Notes: a model not told the origin generated them from the letters alone. 64,000 nucleotides of DNA from Leifsonia sp. CL147 (GCF_900114565.1 NZ_FOTM01000015.1:17360-81359); one strand, 5' to 3'; numbered from the stretch's first letter, positions 42,802-51,860 are shown. A program made the numbers and translations.

Positions 42802-43278
42802 TCAGAACGGAGGGTGTTTGATCGCCCCGAGGACGTGGAACAGGATCCCGAGGGGGACGCAGAGGATGATCGCGATCGCGACCGTGCAGGTGCAGACGAT
42901 CCCGAGAACTAGCGCCGTCTTCGCCAACCGGCGAACATCTCCGCTGGTTCCGCCGAGCGCTCTGGCGGCGACGACGATAGTGATGATGCCGAACACGGTC
43001 GCGATCGGTGCGAACAGGAGGAGCCCGACGAGCAGCATCCCGAATAGGGCGGTAAACCCGGCCCCGACGATGCTGAACACGGTTCCGGCGATACAGAACC
43101 ACAGCCCGGTCTGGCTGAGCTTGATCGCGAGTTCCGCCCCACGCTGACCCTCCGGTGTGGTCGTCACGGCGGCGCCGCGGGGACGGCGCGCGTCCGACCA
43201 GGACTCCCCCGCCCACCATCGTTCGGAGGTTGGGTCGTCAACGTCCGGGTACCACCCGGGCGGGACCGTCTGGTTCAT
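42802..43278 (-). CDS. DUF2510 membrane protein
   Basis: 158 residues from the ATG at 43278, which has AGGAG in a good position on the minus strand. The N-terminus VPPGWYPDVDDPTSERWWAGESWSDARRP is a clear DUF2510 motif. Two pairs of membrane helices follow (GLWFCIAGTVFSIVGAGFTALFGMLLVGLLLFAPIATVFGIITIVV and TALVLGIVCTCTVAIAIILCVPLGILFHVL). Function unknown; part of the envelope cluster. Confidence 0.75.
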   Translation of the reverse strand: MNQTVPPGWYPDVDDPTSERWWAGESWSDARRPRGAAVTTTPEGQRGAELAIKLSQTGLWFCIAGTVFSIVGAGFTALFGMLLVGLLLFAPIATVFGIITIVVAARALGGTSGDVRRLAKTALVLGIVCTCTVAIAIILCVPLGILFHVLGAIKHPPF

Positions 43279-43333
43279 CCTTTTCTCCTCTTGCCTCGGT
43301 GCGGCCCTCTTCACGCCCGGCCGCTATCCCTGC

Positions 43334-45889
43334 TCACAGCGAGTTCGGGTCGATCGTCGTCGCTTCTGCGTACTTGCCGACGATGTTGGTGTTCCAGTCG
43401 TCAGCGAAGGTTTGCTTCAAGGCGTCGGTGGTGTTGGCGACGTCGATGGCAGCTTTCGCGGTGTTCAGGCCGCTTGTGCAGTCGCCGGACGACATCTGTT
43501 GCGCAGCCGACTGGTACTGGGTGTCAGCTCGGAGGGACACGCTGAGCGCTTGTTTGAGTTCCGCGATCAGCTGCGAGCCGCCGGGTACCTCGTCAACCGG
43601 GGCGGACGTGAGAGCGTCCACGAGCTGTTGCCGGTTCGTGACAACGGAGTGGGCGGAGGCGACGTCAGCGGTTGCGACGGAGCATCTCAGGAGGTTAGCT
43701 ACGAGACCACCGACCGTTGCTCGCCCTTGTTGGGACTTCTGCAGGATCTGCATGAGGTAGCGAACCTGGTCGTCCGCGGTCGCTTTCGGTGCGGCGACAC
43801 CGTAAGCGCCGGTTCCCTCACCGGCTCCGCCGTTACCGGTGGAGGGGAAGTAGTTCGCGTCCGCAGAGAACTGGGTGGGCGTTGCACCGCGGGGTGTGAT
43901 TGTCACGACCGCGGGTACCCCGCTGGCGCACACCGATGTGCCCTGCTGGTCGGTTCCGCAGTAGACGCCGTTCTGGAAGGTCATGTCAGAACCGGTTGAT
44001 CCGCCGCTGTCGCTCCGATAGGTGAAGGACGTGACGTGGAGAGCGTCGGTTCCGCAGATGAGCAGCCAGCCGCCGTGCCACGTCGAAAGCGAAAGCGGGA
44101 TCGCGCCGGCCGGGCAGGAGACGGGGAGGGTCTGCGGGGCGGAACCGAATCCGGTGCTTATCCCGTGGGACGGGACGCCGACGCTCCACGCAGCGGCGGC
44201 CGGTTGAACCCAGGATTTCGAACCGACGGTAAATTGGAAGACGATGCCGCCGAGCGCGCGCACGCTCGCACCGTCACCGCAGCGGAGGACGTAGCCGCCG
44301 GCGGTGAAGTCAAGCGCAGTGCAGTTCACGGTCTTCCGGTTGATGGTGACGTCAGCCTGGTAGCGCCCGCTCCCAGCGCAGAGGAGAACGTGACCGCCGG
44401 GGTACGTGGACCAGGAGATCGGGGTCATCCCTGTCGGGCACGATGGGAGGCCGCCGGGCAGCGATGCCGGCGTTGTCGTGGTCGTCCCGACGAGCGGGCC
44501 GAATCCGGAGTCGTCTTGGACGAAGCGGAGCCCCGTTCCGACGGTCCCGGTGATCCCGACCCCGTTAAGAGTCCACAAGGCGGTTCCGGTCGCAGCACTG
44601 AACGCGTGTAGGTATTTGCCGCCGTACTTGTCGTAATCGGCGATGACGACGGTGTTGTCGTCGAGGAAGTACGGTGTCGGTTTGGTCATGTCCGCGCCGC
44701 CGTCACCACGTTCGGGCGCGTCGTAACTGTTCGACCAGAGGAGGGTGCCTTTTTTCGGGTCGACCGCGTTCACGTGCCCGGCGGTGTCCGTCAGCACGAG
44801 AAGGCCCTTATCGGCAGCCGCGTACACATCGAGCCATTGCGGATCCCCCACCATGGTGACCGGCATCCGCCACAGCGGTGTGTTCCCGTCAGCGGCATAC
44901 GCGTTAACGGGCAGTGTGTTGTCGGAGTTGTTGGGAGCGACAGTGAAGTACAGCGGAGCTGGTGGGGCCTGCGCGCTCCCTGAGAAATCCACGGGCTGAA
45001 GGGCTTTGTCGGCTGGGCGCACGTAGCCGTGGGGCGCCGTCCCGGTCGGTGTTTCCGCGTCAGGGTTCGCGACGACTCGCCCGTCGGCGAGGACGTCTTC
45101 AGCACCCGCCATGCCCGCGTGAATGATGCCACCGGTGTCGAAGTTGAGGACCATGTCGGCATACCCGTCGTTGAGGACGAGGACCCCGGATTCTACGCGG
45201 GCGATGTCGGGCCAGGTGCCGGAGTCGTTGCTCTGGCGAGGGTCTGGAACCACCGTGCGCCAGGTCTCCCCGGCCAGGTCAGCCGGCAGCCGGTGAACGA
45301 TTGCTTTGTACGGGTGAATTGAGTCACCGCCGGCGACTGTCGCGTCTACGAGGATGACGGCGCCGCCGAGGACTGCGATCCGCTCGACACCGTCTTGGGT
45401 GTTCGCGGAGGGCAGTTGAAACGTGCTCAGCACCTGACCGTCGCTCAGCCGGACTCGGAGCACGGTTATGGGGGATGTGGTTTCCGCCCCGGGCACGTAA
45501 CAGTAAGCGGATCCGTTCAGCGCTGTCGGTGCGCAGCCAACTAGGGGTTCGTGGCGTTGCCATAGGTGGGCTCCTGTGGTCGGGTCGACTCCGGTCAGGT
45601 CGCCGCCGGCCACGATCATCATGTTCTTCGAGTCGGTTACCGCGGTCACGGAGCTGCCATCCGTGCTTTTGACATGCCACGCGACCTTCGCTCCGGCCGT
45701 AAACGAGCTGTAGGCCGGAGGGTTGCCGGTAACGTTCAGCGCCGCAACAGGCTGGGCCAGTCCGTTTCCGATCCAACTGGTGCTCTGCGCACGGAGGACG
45801 AATACGGCTCCGACGACAACCGCTGCTATGACGAGGACTGCAGAGATGACGAGCAGAAGGATGCGAGAGCGGAAGAGGCCTGTCATCAC
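43334..45889 (-). CDS. Large membrane-anchored PQQ-like beta-propeller protein
   Basis: 851 residues. One N-terminal anchor helix (ILLLVISAVLVIAAVVVGAVFVL), then a propeller of PQQ-type repeats (MIVAGGDLTGVDPTTGAHLWQRHEPL, LVLTDTAGHVNAVDPKKGTLLWSNSY, KYLHAFSAATGTALWTLNGVG). Residues ~480-650 contain three similar segments around CPTGMTPISWSTYPGGHVLLCAGSG and CPAGAIPLSLSTWHGGWLLICGTD, i.e. a repeated Cys-paired motif. The C-terminal ~150 residues are helical and include the segment QMSSGDCTSGLNTAKAAIDVANTTDALKQTFADDW. It overlaps the upstream lipoprotein gene by ATGA. The domain combination is unusual; possibly a surface receptor or scaffold. Confidence 0.75.
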   Translation of the reverse strand: MMTGLFRSRILLLVISAVLVIAAVVVGAVFVLRAQSTSWIGNGLAQPVAALNVTGNPPAYSSFTAGAKVAWHVKSTDGSSVTAVTDSKNMMIVAGGDLTGVDPTTGAHLWQRHEPLVGCAPTALNGSAYCYVPGAETTSPITVLRVRLSDGQVLSTFQLPSANTQDGVERIAVLGGAVILVDATVAGGDSIHPYKAIVHRLPADLAGETWRTVVPDPRQSNDSGTWPDIARVESGVLVLNDGYADMVLNFDTGGIIHAGMAGAEDVLADGRVVANPDAETPTGTAPHGYVRPADKALQPVDFSGSAQAPPAPLYFTVAPNNSDNTLPVNAYAADGNTPLWRMPVTMVGDPQWLDVYAAADKGLLVLTDTAGHVNAVDPKKGTLLWSNSYDAPERGDGGADMTKPTPYFLDDNTVVIADYDKYGGKYLHAFSAATGTALWTLNGVGITGTVGTGLRFVQDDSGFGPLVGTTTTTPASLPGGLPSCPTGMTPISWSTYPGGHVLLCAGSGRYQADVTINRKTVNCTALDFTAGGYVLRCGDGASVRALGGIVFQFTVGSKSWVQPAAAAWSVGVPSHGISTGFGSAPQTLPVSCPAGAIPLSLSTWHGGWLLICGTDALHVTSFTYRSDSGGSTGSDMTFQNGVYCGTDQQGTSVCASGVPAVVTITPRGATPTQFSADANYFPSTGNGGAGEGTGAYGVAAPKATADDQVRYLMQILQKSQQGRATVGGLVANLLRCSVATADVASAHSVVTNRQQLVDALTSAPVDEVPGGSQLIAELKQALSVSLRADTQYQSAAQQMSSGDCTSGLNTAKAAIDVANTTDALKQTFADDWNTNIVGKYAEATTIDPNSL

Positions 45890-46434
45890 TGGGTCCCACG
45901 TACGTTCACGGACACATGGTCGAGGATCGACTCGATCTCCTTTTCAGATTGGGCGGCGCCAGTGCTCAGGGGCAAGTGAGATTCGATTCCTACATGGACG
46001 TCGCCGACGACGGCGTCCTCGCTCATCCACCAGTTGTTGCGGGCTTCGTGGATGAGCCGAATCGCCGCTGCGTTCCCGAGGTGGACAGTCTGGACTGTGG
46101 TGGCTGGGTCATGGAGAACGTCTGCCCAGGCGAACGCTTCGACGGAGTCGAGGTTCCATTGCGCACCGGGTTGGTCGGATTCGAATTTGGCCCTGCCGTC
46201 GCAGTAAGCGTTGATGGACGCGTGCAATGTTGGGTTCATTAGGGAGTTGTCCATGAGCTTCCACCCGTGCGGGGCGGTCATCCTGAGATGGCCGGTGCAG
46301 CCGGTGGACCCGACCGCGAGGCTCACTTGCTGGGTGGTCGGTGCGCTGGGTTTGCTGCTGCACCCGAACAGGGCGAGAACGAGGGCGACAACGGTCACCG
46401 CGGCGATCGTCTTCCACGATTGAGTAGGCATCAT
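45886..46434 (-). CDS. Lipoprotein of unknown function
   Basis: 182 residues starting with two ATG codons. A lipobox ALFGCSS (Cys 25) is followed by a domain with STGCTGHLRMTAPHGWKLMDNSLMNPTLHASINAYCDGRAKFESDQPGAQWNLDSVEAF and NAAAIRLIHEARNNWWMSEDAVVGDVHVGIES. The two cysteines probably pair. It is translationally coupled to genes on both sides (4-nt ATGA overlaps at 46431-46434 and 45886-45889). No homologue recognised. Confidence 0.7.
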   Translation of the reverse strand: MMPTQSWKTIAAVTVVALVLALFGCSSKPSAPTTQQVSLAVGSTGCTGHLRMTAPHGWKLMDNSLMNPTLHASINAYCDGRAKFESDQPGAQWNLDSVEAFAWADVLHDPATTVQTVHLGNAAAIRLIHEARNNWWMSEDAVVGDVHVGIESHLPLSTGAAQSEKEIESILDHVSVNVRGTQ

Positions 46435-47357
46435 CCGCCCACCATCGGCTGGCTATGGGAGAACCCGACGGTGACCGCGACGATGATGAGTACGACGCTG
46501 ATGCCGGTGCTGACCCATCCGATAATCACCGCCGAGAGGGCGAGCCCTCGACCTTGTTCTCCGGTCCGGTTGATCTGGCTGAGCGCAACATAGCCGAGGA
46601 TCAATCCGATGAGGGAGCTGACGAACACGACGATGAGCGACGCGATCGCGAGGCTGTTCGTGCGCATCGTCAACAGTTGGGGGTTACCGGCCGGGTCGTT
46701 CAGCGCGGATCTGGCGCCCTGCCGGCGTCGGACTGCCCCGTCGATGAGGGCGGCGACCCACGCGGTCACTGCCCACGAGATCAGTGTCAGGACGGCGCTG
46801 ATCCCGTAGACGATGGGGACGGCGACGCCGAAGTTGTATCCGGTACCGGAGTAGATCGCTGGCGCCAACCCGTAGGACACGAGCGCGAAGACTCCGCCGT
46901 AGAGGGCGAGGCGCAGTGGTATCGCTGCCAGGTACGCGAGCCCGTGGCGGGCGCGGAGGCTCAACCAGGCGCAGGTCAGCAGACACAGGCTGAGGACGGG
47001 TGGCACCCACCAGAAGTCGCCGGGGCCGGCGAGTCGCAGTGACCTCGGCGCGAACTCGTGCATGTTCGCGAGGACGTTCTCGACCACGAACACGCCAGCG
47101 AGAAGTGCAAGCGCGAAGGTGCGCGCCTTCCGTGTCGCCGGCACGACAACTGCGCTGGCGGCGGCGAGGACGAAGAACGGCACGGTCAGCAGCAGCGCCT
47201 GGAGATAGTCCGTGGTGTTGAACTGGAGCGCGGAACTCACTGTGTCTGCGGCAACGGCAAGGAGAGCGAGCGTCACCGCCGATAGGTATCGGAAGCGCGC
47301 GTCTTTGACGCCACGGTTCGGTGCCATGGTCTGTTCGGTTTCGGCCTGGCTGGTCAC
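46431..47357 (-). CDS. Multi-spanning membrane protein with C-terminal DUF4190 domain
   Basis: 308 residues from a GTG. Six or so helices (residues ~22-200) precede a cytoplasmic loop and a DUF4190 pair: SLAIASLIVVFVSSLIGLILGYVALSQINRTGEQGRGLALSAVIIGWVSTGISVVLIIV. The loop LSQINRTGEQGRGLAL matches the motif in the host gene at 448-711 and in 51861-52403. Coupled to the lipoprotein gene downstream. Role unknown, likely envelope. Confidence 0.75.
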   Translation of the reverse strand: MTSQAETEQTMAPNRGVKDARFRYLSAVTLALLAVAADTVSSALQFNTTDYLQALLLTVPFFVLAAASAVVVPATRKARTFALALLAGVFVVENVLANMHEFAPRSLRLAGPGDFWWVPPVLSLCLLTCAWLSLRARHGLAYLAAIPLRLALYGGVFALVSYGLAPAIYSGTGYNFGVAVPIVYGISAVLTLISWAVTAWVAALIDGAVRRRQGARSALNDPAGNPQLLTMRTNSLAIASLIVVFVSSLIGLILGYVALSQINRTGEQGRGLALSAVIIGWVSTGISVVLIIVAVTVGFSHSQPMVGG

Positions 47358-47399
47358 GGGCGCCTTTCGGTTATGACGGTGACGTCCTGTCGAATGCTC

Positions 47400-47915
47400 T
47401 TAGGCGCGGGCCGACGTGGATGTGGCGAACGCGACGCCGGCGTCGAGCGCGAGAATGCTTTCTCGGATCCGCCGCTCGATGAACTGCATCTCTTTGATGT
47501 TGGAGACGATCCCGTCCGATTCGGTCCAGTTCGTGATCGTGTAGACGCCGCGGGTGCGGTCGCCGTTCGGTTCAAGGTGCAGCACCGACCGGAAGCTGGT
47601 GCCGACTTTGCTGCCCATGACGAAGGAGACGGTGTCGTCGGTTGCGGTCTCGATGTATAGCTGTCCGATAACGGCGGATTGGACCCCGTCGGGGAGGTCA
47701 ACGCCGGTACGGACTGCTCGGGTGACGTCGGCGGCGGCCGCTGCCGTGTCGATGTTCACTGCTGTGGAGACGAGGGTCTGCCCTTCCTGGTGGGAGCCGC
47801 GGAAGAGGACTTTCTGGTTGGCTTGCTTCCACGCGGCGTTTGTCCCTTTGCGGATCAGCCACATGATTCCGAAGATGACCGCGAACGCGACGAGGAAGAT
47901 GACGAATCCGAGCAT
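47400..47915 (-). CDS. Membrane-anchored protein of unknown function
   Basis: 171 residues. An N-terminal helix (FVIFLVAFAVIFGIMWLI) anchors a soluble domain (AAWKQANQKVLFRGSHQEGQTLVSTAVNIDTAAAAADVTRAVRTGVDLP.. TVSFVMGSKVGTSFRSVLHLEPNGDRTRGVYTITNWTESDGIVSNIKEMQFIERRI) that looks like a SRPBCC or related alpha/beta fold, although this is a weak impression. In the envelope cluster, 2 bp downstream of the gene starting at 48151. Confidence 0.65.
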   Translation of the reverse strand: MLGFVIFLVAFAVIFGIMWLIRKGTNAAWKQANQKVLFRGSHQEGQTLVSTAVNIDTAAAAADVTRAVRTGVDLPDGVQSAVIGQLYIETATDDTVSFVMGSKVGTSFRSVLHLEPNGDRTRGVYTITNWTESDGIVSNIKEMQFIERRIRESILALDAGVAFATSTSARA

Positions 47916-47917
47916 GG

Positions 47918-48151
47918 TTAGCCTTTCAGAGTGTCGGTGTAGAGCTTCCGGCCGTAGGCGATGACGCCCGCTCCGGCAGCGAAGATGACGAAGTAGAAGA
48001 TGAACAGAGCCACCGATGTCGTCCCGATCGCCATGAGGAGAGCACCGACTCCGGCGATGACCGCGCCGACGATTTGGATGATCTCTGCGCGTCGGGCGGC
48101 TTGACGGCGGGCGGAACGGTTGTCGTCTTTCATGCTTATGACCGCCCTCAC
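47918..48151 (-). CDS. Small two-helix membrane protein
   Basis: 77 residues from a GTG that overlaps the upstream stop (GTGA); an internal ATG at 48133 is an alternative start. A basic N-terminus (RSARRQAARRAE) is followed by two helices (IIQIVGAVIAGVGALLMAIG and SVALFIFYFVIFAAGAGVIAYG). No function recognised. Confidence 0.65.
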   Translation of the reverse strand: MRAVISMKDDNRSARRQAARRAEIIQIVGAVIAGVGALLMAIGTTSVALFIFYFVIFAAGAGVIAYGRKLYTDTLKG

Positions 48152-48531
48152 TGCCTGGTGAGTGCGGTCACGACGGTGCCGCCGGAGTACACGGTCATGG
48201 TGTCGCCGTCGAGTTTGACCTGGAGAGTTTCCTGGTTCGGCGGCTGCTGGACGACGAGGTCGTAGAGTCCGTTGGTCTGGCCTTGTGAGAGATGGCAGGA
48301 CTCAGGGCCTCCGATATCGAGAACCCGACCGTGGTCGTAGTACATGCCGGTGCAGGACCCGTCATCGTTGATGGTCTTCGTCGGTGAACCGTCGGAGGCG
48401 GCCCACACGCCGGTGATGGTTGGCTGTGCCGTGCATCCGGTGACCGCCGACGTGAGCAGTGCTGTGGTGACGAAGGCGATGACACTCCGGCCGGTTCGGG
48501 TCCGGCCGGGCATGTCGGTGTGCAGTTTCAT
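48148..48531 (-). CDS. Small lipoprotein
   Basis: 127 residues. A long basic N-region, then a lipobox SAVTGCTA (Cys 33). The mature part ITGVWAASDGSPTKTINDDGSCTGMYYDHGRVLDIGGPESCHLSQ..YDLVVQQPPNQETLQVKLDGDTMTVYSGG resembles a small beta-barrel of the lipocalin-like 'GxW' type, with a disulfide. First gene of the leftward envelope cluster; divergent from the XRE/DUF2690 gene across a 202-bp gap that must hold both promoters. Confidence 0.65.
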   Translation of the reverse strand: MKLHTDMPGRTRTGRSVIAFVTTALLTSAVTGCTAQPTITGVWAASDGSPTKTINDDGSCTGMYYDHGRVLDIGGPESCHLSQGQTNGLYDLVVQQPPNQETLQVKLDGDTMTVYSGGTVVTALTRQ

Positions 48532-48733
48532 TGGCTCCTCGTTCGGGTCGGAGGGTTGACCAATTCATAGAGGAACCGGGCGTCCGGAAACGTCCGGACG
48601 GAATTTCTACACGCATTTGTGTCCCGCGAATACGGCGTACCAAACGGCCGGTTCTTCCGGAATGCTAGACATTGTTGAAAACGGCTCGTCTACGGGTCGG
48701 CCCGCTACGTTCGTTCCAACCCGAGGAGCCAAC

Positions 48734-49552
48734 ATGTCCGATGACGTCCCCGCACCTGATTCGGTGGAGCAGTTCGCCGCTGACTTGCGGTTGCTTCGTG
48801 TGCGGGCGGGCAGCCCGACGCTGGCGAGCCTGCAGCACGCGACCGGGATCTCCCGGACTGTCCTGTCCGACGCCTTCGCGGGGAAGCAGTTGCCGTCCGC
48901 CCGAACCGTGGACGGGATCGTCACAGCGTGCAAGACTGACCCGGTCGAGTGGCTCCGACGCCGTGACCAGCTGGCTAAGCGAGCGGCGGTACCGGAGGGC
49001 GAGGAACCGCCGGCGGTGGTCCGGAAGAGCCGTCACGTGCATTGGGTGGTCGCCGCAGTCATCGGCTTGGCCGGATTCGCTTTGGGGGCTGGGACGAGCA
49101 ACGTCGTCACAACGGATGTGATGCAGGCGCAGGTGACGACGTTGAAGAAAGAACTCGCGGCCGCCGGCCCTGTGAACCCGCACGCGCAGATCCAGGTCCG
49201 AACCGGTGTGGACCCGGCGATGACCCCGTGCGTGAATGACGCGAAAGTCTCCGCGTCCGAAGACCGCCCGCACAACACACGCATCCAGATCATCTGGTCG
49301 AACAAGTGCTACGCCGGTTGGGCCCGTATCGCCCGGTATGACGGGCTCGAGAACGGCAACGAGGTCACGGTGTCCATCTACCCCGAGACCGCCCCGAAGG
49401 GTCCGGACCGGCAGGATGCCACCGAGCCGGGCGTGCAAGGCGCGTACACCACGTTGATCGTCCGTCCGTCACCACAGACGAGGTTGTGTGCCGTCGGCAG
49501 CATCACCGTCGGCAGCCAGACCATCAGCCTCGGCGACCCCATCTGCACCTGA
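48734..49552 (+). CDS. Membrane-bound XRE regulator with extracellular DUF2690 domain
   Basis: 272 residues from the ATG at 48734, preceded by GAGGAG. The N-terminus is an XRE-like HTH (DLRLLRVRAGSPTLASLQHATGISRTVLSDAFAGKQLPSARTVDGIVTAC). A membrane helix follows (HVHWVVAAVIGLAGFALGAG, about residues 98-117), then a short coiled coil and an outside domain with CVNDAKVSASEDRPHNTRIQIIWSNKCYAGWARIARYDG, the DUF2690 pattern with paired cysteines. This layout could transmit an outside signal to DNA. It is divergent from the ten-gene envelope cluster and is its likely regulator (inference). Confidence 0.75.
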   Translation: MSDDVPAPDSVEQFAADLRLLRVRAGSPTLASLQHATGISRTVLSDAFAGKQLPSARTVDGIVTACKTDPVEWLRRRDQLAKRAAVPEGEEPPAVVRKSRHVHWVVAAVIGLAGFALGAGTSNVVTTDVMQAQVTTLKKELAAAGPVNPHAQIQVRTGVDPAMTPCVNDAKVSASEDRPHNTRIQIIWSNKCYAGWARIARYDGLENGNEVTVSIYPETAPKGPDRQDATEPGVQGAYTTLIVRPSPQTRLCAVGSITVGSQTISLGDPICT

Positions 49553-49649
49553 CCGAACGCGCGCTGGATGGCCGCAGCGGGACGCTGACGCTGCGCATAG
49601 GTGGAGCAGACCACTCCCACTCCCCTATCAAGGAAGCGAAGCGACCCAA

Positions 49650-49845
49650 TGACTACTGCCCAGTTCGAGGCTGGCGACCTCGTCCGTGTGAAGTCCACCG
49701 GCGCGATCGCGACGGTGACGGCGGGTTCTCCGTCATCGAGACCCAGGCGAGTGGTGACGTCGTCGAGGTTGTCGCCGAGACTGGCGACGGGCCCACCGTC
49801 GAGCTCACCATGACCGTCGGCAGCATCCGTCAGGTCCGCCTCTGA
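49650..49845 (+). pseudogene. Small frameshifted gene
   Basis: From ATG 49650 the frame reads MTTAQFEAGDLVRVKSTGAIATVT. Near 49721-49726 the sensible reading moves to the next frame and continues as FSVIETQASGDVVEVVAETGDG..VELTMTVGSIRQVRL to a stop at 49845. Together they look like one small beta-barrel protein (KOW/SH3-like start) split by one extra base. The unshifted frame gives a Ser/Arg-rich shadow to 49813. Confidence 0.5.
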
Positions 49846-49883
49846 AGGCGGATGGGAACACCCCAGTCCTCGACGACGAGGCG

Positions 49884-50160
49884 ATGCGGGCGCTCGGGTT
49901 CACCGACCACCGCCCGAGTCACTGGTACCTCGTCCGCCGCGTCGGCGACGCGGACACCCTCAACATCACCGTCAGCAAAGCTGACCGGCGACTACGACGA
50001 GCTCATCATGGACGAGTACTTCGACCAGCCGGTGCCGCACGGACGCATGGTCGAACCGCACCGCACCCGCACCCGCGACGCCATCGACGCGATCCTCGCT
50101 GGCCTGAACGACGACGGCCTCCATGTCGTCGTACACCATGCGCAGTACGGGTGGGTGTAG
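49884..50160 (+). pseudogene. Second small frameshifted gene
   Basis: From ATG 49884: MRALGFTDHRPSHWYLVRRVGDADTLNITVSK, then at AGCAAAG (49974-49980) the sensible reading moves by one base to LTGDYDELIMDEYFDQPVPHG..VEPHRTRTRDAIDAILAGLNDDGLHVVVHHAQYGWV, ending at 50160. As in the previous gene, one extra base explains the split. Family unknown. Confidence 0.5.
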
Positions 50161-50402
50161 ACCGTAGAGTCGCCCCGGCTTCGTAGTCTGTTCACCTGGT
50201 CATGTCTGCTGCTCGAGCCGGGCGTCGGCGTCGGCGAAGGCCTCTCAGTGGGCGCGGTTTCGTCTGCCCGGTTTCGACCGAGCTTTACGGATCGGTCGTT
50301 TCCGGTGCGCCGCTCGTGTCAGATTTCGTTGACAGCCGCGCATATCACTTTCGAAACTAGTGAGGATAGCTCAGCCGGAAGTCGATACCGTCAGGAGGAA
50401 CT
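50161..50402 (+). promoter_or_regulatory. Intergenic region with candidate promoter of the secreted hydrolase
   Basis: 242 bp without a gene. TTGACA at 50329-50334 is a consensus -35; the -10 is not clear (GAAACT/AACTAG at 50353-50360). AGGAGG ends 6 nt before the ATG at 50403. Nothing else was recognised. Confidence 0.35.
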
Positions 50403-51179
50403 ATGCCCCACCGTCCTCGCCCGCGTCGGAAACGCGTGCTCAGCGCATTCGTCGCGGTCGTCATCGCAACACTCGGCACCACTCTGGTCACCGTCAGCGC
50501 CGCTGACGCCACACCCACCGGAACCGTCATGGCGACTACCCAACGCATGACCGACGCGACCCTGAACACCACCCAGGCTGGCTGGTACGGCAAAGGTTCA
50601 GTCCTCGCCCTCGCCTGCTACAAGTACGGGCAGTCGGTCAAGGGCTACTACAGCCCGTGGCTCCCGAACGGAGGCTACGACAGCCTCTGGTACAAAGCCA
50701 GCGACGGCTACTGGGTCGCCGATGTCGACATCAACACCGGAAGCGACAACCCGATCACCGGGCCCTGCGCGACGCCTGCGCCGCCACCGACAGCTAGCAG
50801 GGAGCAGCGAGCCGTCAACTGGGCCCTCAGCATGCTCCACTCGAACGCATACCCCAGCCAATGCGAAGTATTCGTCGAGGCCGCTTACGGCACCCGCTAC
50901 AAGTACCTCAACCCATGGGCTGCCTTCTACGCCCTCCGCGCGGCCGGAATGATGCACTACAACTCCACCGGAATCCCTGCCGGAGCACTCGTGTTCTCAT
51001 CGGACTACGCCTACGACCACGGGAACGGTCACGTCGAGTTGTCGCTCGGAAACGGCCAATATGTCTCCGGAGGCGTCCTCGGAGCCGGCGGCACCGTGCA
51101 AATCGTTGGGCTGAAGGCGAGAGCAGCGAGCACCTACCTCGGCTGGTCCTACGCGCCCAGCTCCTGGCCGGGACGGTAG
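50403..51179 (+). CDS. Secreted NlpC/P60- or CHAP-like hydrolase with SH3-like N-domain
   Basis: 258 residues, ATG preceded by AGGAGG. A Tat-like Arg-rich n-region (RPRPRRKRV) and hydrophobic core end at about ADA-TP (residue 36). An SH3-like domain (TLNTTQAGWYGKGSVLALACYKYGQSVKGYYSPWLP.. SLWYKASDGYWVADVDINTG) is followed after a Pro linker by a papain-fold peptidase: NAYPSQCEVFVEAAYGT (Cys154), GALVFSS, and GNGHVELSLGNGQYVSGG (His210). It should cleave peptidoglycan peptides or an amide bond. In an element this may help transfer through the wall or be cargo. Confidence 0.75.
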   Translation: MPHRPRPRRKRVLSAFVAVVIATLGTTLVTVSAADATPTGTVMATTQRMTDATLNTTQAGWYGKGSVLALACYKYGQSVKGYYSPWLPNGGYDSLWYKASDGYWVADVDINTGSDNPITGPCATPAPPPTASREQRAVNWALSMLHSNAYPSQCEVFVEAAYGTRYKYLNPWAAFYALRAAGMMHYNSTGIPAGALVFSSDYAYDHGNGHVELSLGNGQYVSGGVLGAGGTVQIVGLKARAASTYLGWSYAPSSWPGR

Positions 51180-51374
51180 CCCCAATACACCGGAGGGCTA
51201 GCGGTCCGGCCGCCGCAGCCCTCCGGTGCCCGCCAGAGAAAGACCCTGACCCCGTGGCAGCACGCCACCCATCAACGGCCTCGGCTATGTGCCCCACCGC
51301 GGTCGTCCCCGTCATCGTTATCGCCGGCATCGTCGGCGCGGCGTCCCTGAACCCTTCATGAAAGCGAGCACCCT

Positions 51375-51845
51375 GTGACGACACTCAATCCCACAGCCCC
51401 GGCCACGAAGACGCAGCTCCGGGTGCCGATTGCGGAGTTGAACCCGGCCGTCTACGCCAGCTCCAGTCTCGGCTTCATGGTCATCTCTGCCGGAATCGGC
51501 ATCGCCGTCGGCAACCTCATGGTCGTCTACGCCGGTGTCGGACTCTCCCTCGCCGCGATCTTCATCGGCCTGGCGGCTCAACCGCTGCGCGAGCGGACAA
51601 AACCTGTCGGCACAGCGACCTCGGAGTCGACGAGCGTCCTCGCGGTCATCGCCTTGGTCGCCGGGTGCCTCGGCTTCGCTGTCGTCGCTATCGCGCTCGG
51701 TCACGTCGCCCGGAACCAGATCCTCCGCGACGGCGGCCGCGGCGACAGAATCGCTCTCGCCGCGCTCCTCATCGGGTACGCGGAGATCTTCCTCACCGTC
51801 CTCGCGGTTGTGTGGGTCGTCACCGGCGTACAGGCGCTGCGGTAA
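51375..51845 (+). CDS. Four-helix membrane protein, DUF4190-like
   Basis: 156 residues from a GTG. Two N-terminal helices (SSLGFMVISAGIGIAVGNLMVVYAGVGLSLAAIFIGLA) and a C-terminal DUF4190-like pair (TSVLAVIALVAGCLGFAVVAIALGHVARNQILRDGGRGDRIALAALLIGYAEIFLTVLAVV). It is followed by the related gene at 51861 after 15 bp. Function unknown. Confidence 0.65.
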   Translation: MTTLNPTAPATKTQLRVPIAELNPAVYASSSLGFMVISAGIGIAVGNLMVVYAGVGLSLAAIFIGLAAQPLRERTKPVGTATSESTSVLAVIALVAGCLGFAVVAIALGHVARNQILRDGGRGDRIALAALLIGYAEIFLTVLAVVWVVTGVQALR

Positions 51846-51860
51846 AACGGGACACTGACC

